A stretch of DNA of 5,688 nucleotides from ARK-15 sp038880255 (lineage in GTDB: Archaea; Thermoplasmatota; Thermoplasmata; Thermoplasmatales; ARK-15): positions 1-5,688 of the forward strand of contig JAVZSA010000056.1 in assembly GCA_038880255.1 (NCBI GenBank), given 5' to 3'. Below are positions 5,667 to 5,688 of this stretch, piece after piece. Under the pieces are notes generated by a model. That model was not told the origin of the DNA. It did no database searches and was given only the letters and a program-made list of their open reading frames with translations. Position numbers and translations under genes: made by a program. Numbering within the stretch: position 1 is the first letter of the stretch; every line of letters starts with the position of its first letter.

Positions 5667-5688
5667 ATGGAAAATTTTATTATTTCAT
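5667..5688 (+). CDS. Possible start of the next gene (partial, seven codons)
   Basis: ATG at 5667 opens a frame reading MENFIIS to the window edge. The only support is position: a TATA-like box sits about 24 nt upstream and there is no ribosome site, the leaderless pattern seen for other genes here. Too little is visible to name a product, and the frame could close just beyond the window. Confidence 0.3.

Overview
This window reads as AT-rich archaeal chromosome, roughly one third G+C by eye. The best guess is a member of the Thermoplasmatales/Thermoplasmata; this is inferred from general character, not from a database match. Archaeal signs are: an FtsZ1-type FtsZ, an archaeal-type serine hydroxymethyltransferase, an RtcB tRNA ligase with the full active site, a FlaK/PibD-like prepilin peptidase, TATA-like boxes about 24-28 nt before several start codons, and apparently leaderless genes. 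There is no tRNA, rRNA, CRISPR array, insertion sequence or phage gene. It looks like ordinary compact core genome rather than an island.

Layout, left to right: the 5' part of ftsZ (minus strand, running off the left edge); a 192-nt divergent promoter region; rtcB (plus); an A24-family prepilin peptidase (minus) whose end overlaps the end of rtcB by 14 bp; an 83-nt divergent promoter region containing a near-perfect 17-bp inverted repeat; a TPR-repeat protein (plus); a creatininase-family amidohydrolase (minus) whose end overlaps the TPR gene by 8 bp; a short divergent promoter region of about 74 nt; glyA (plus); and a probable start of the next plus-strand gene at the right edge. Genes strictly alternate in strand, so no two neighbours form an operon. 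Each of the three divergent gaps carries two promoters back to back.

Functionally the genes are mostly unrelated housekeeping: cell division (FtsZ), tRNA splicing and RNA repair (RtcB), processing of class III signal peptides (prepilin peptidase), protein-protein scaffolding (TPR), a metal-dependent amide hydrolase of unknown substrate, and one-carbon/glycine metabolism (GlyA). ftsZ and rtcB show Shine-Dalgarno-like sites and short leaders; the peptidase, TPR, creatininase-family and glyA genes look leaderless.

I did not find a convincing undescribed system. The most notable sequence structure is the symmetric divergent promoter at 2776-2814, where both TATA-like boxes lie at the same distance from their start codons inside an inverted repeat. 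A 16-bp part of it recurs exactly between ftsZ and rtcB.
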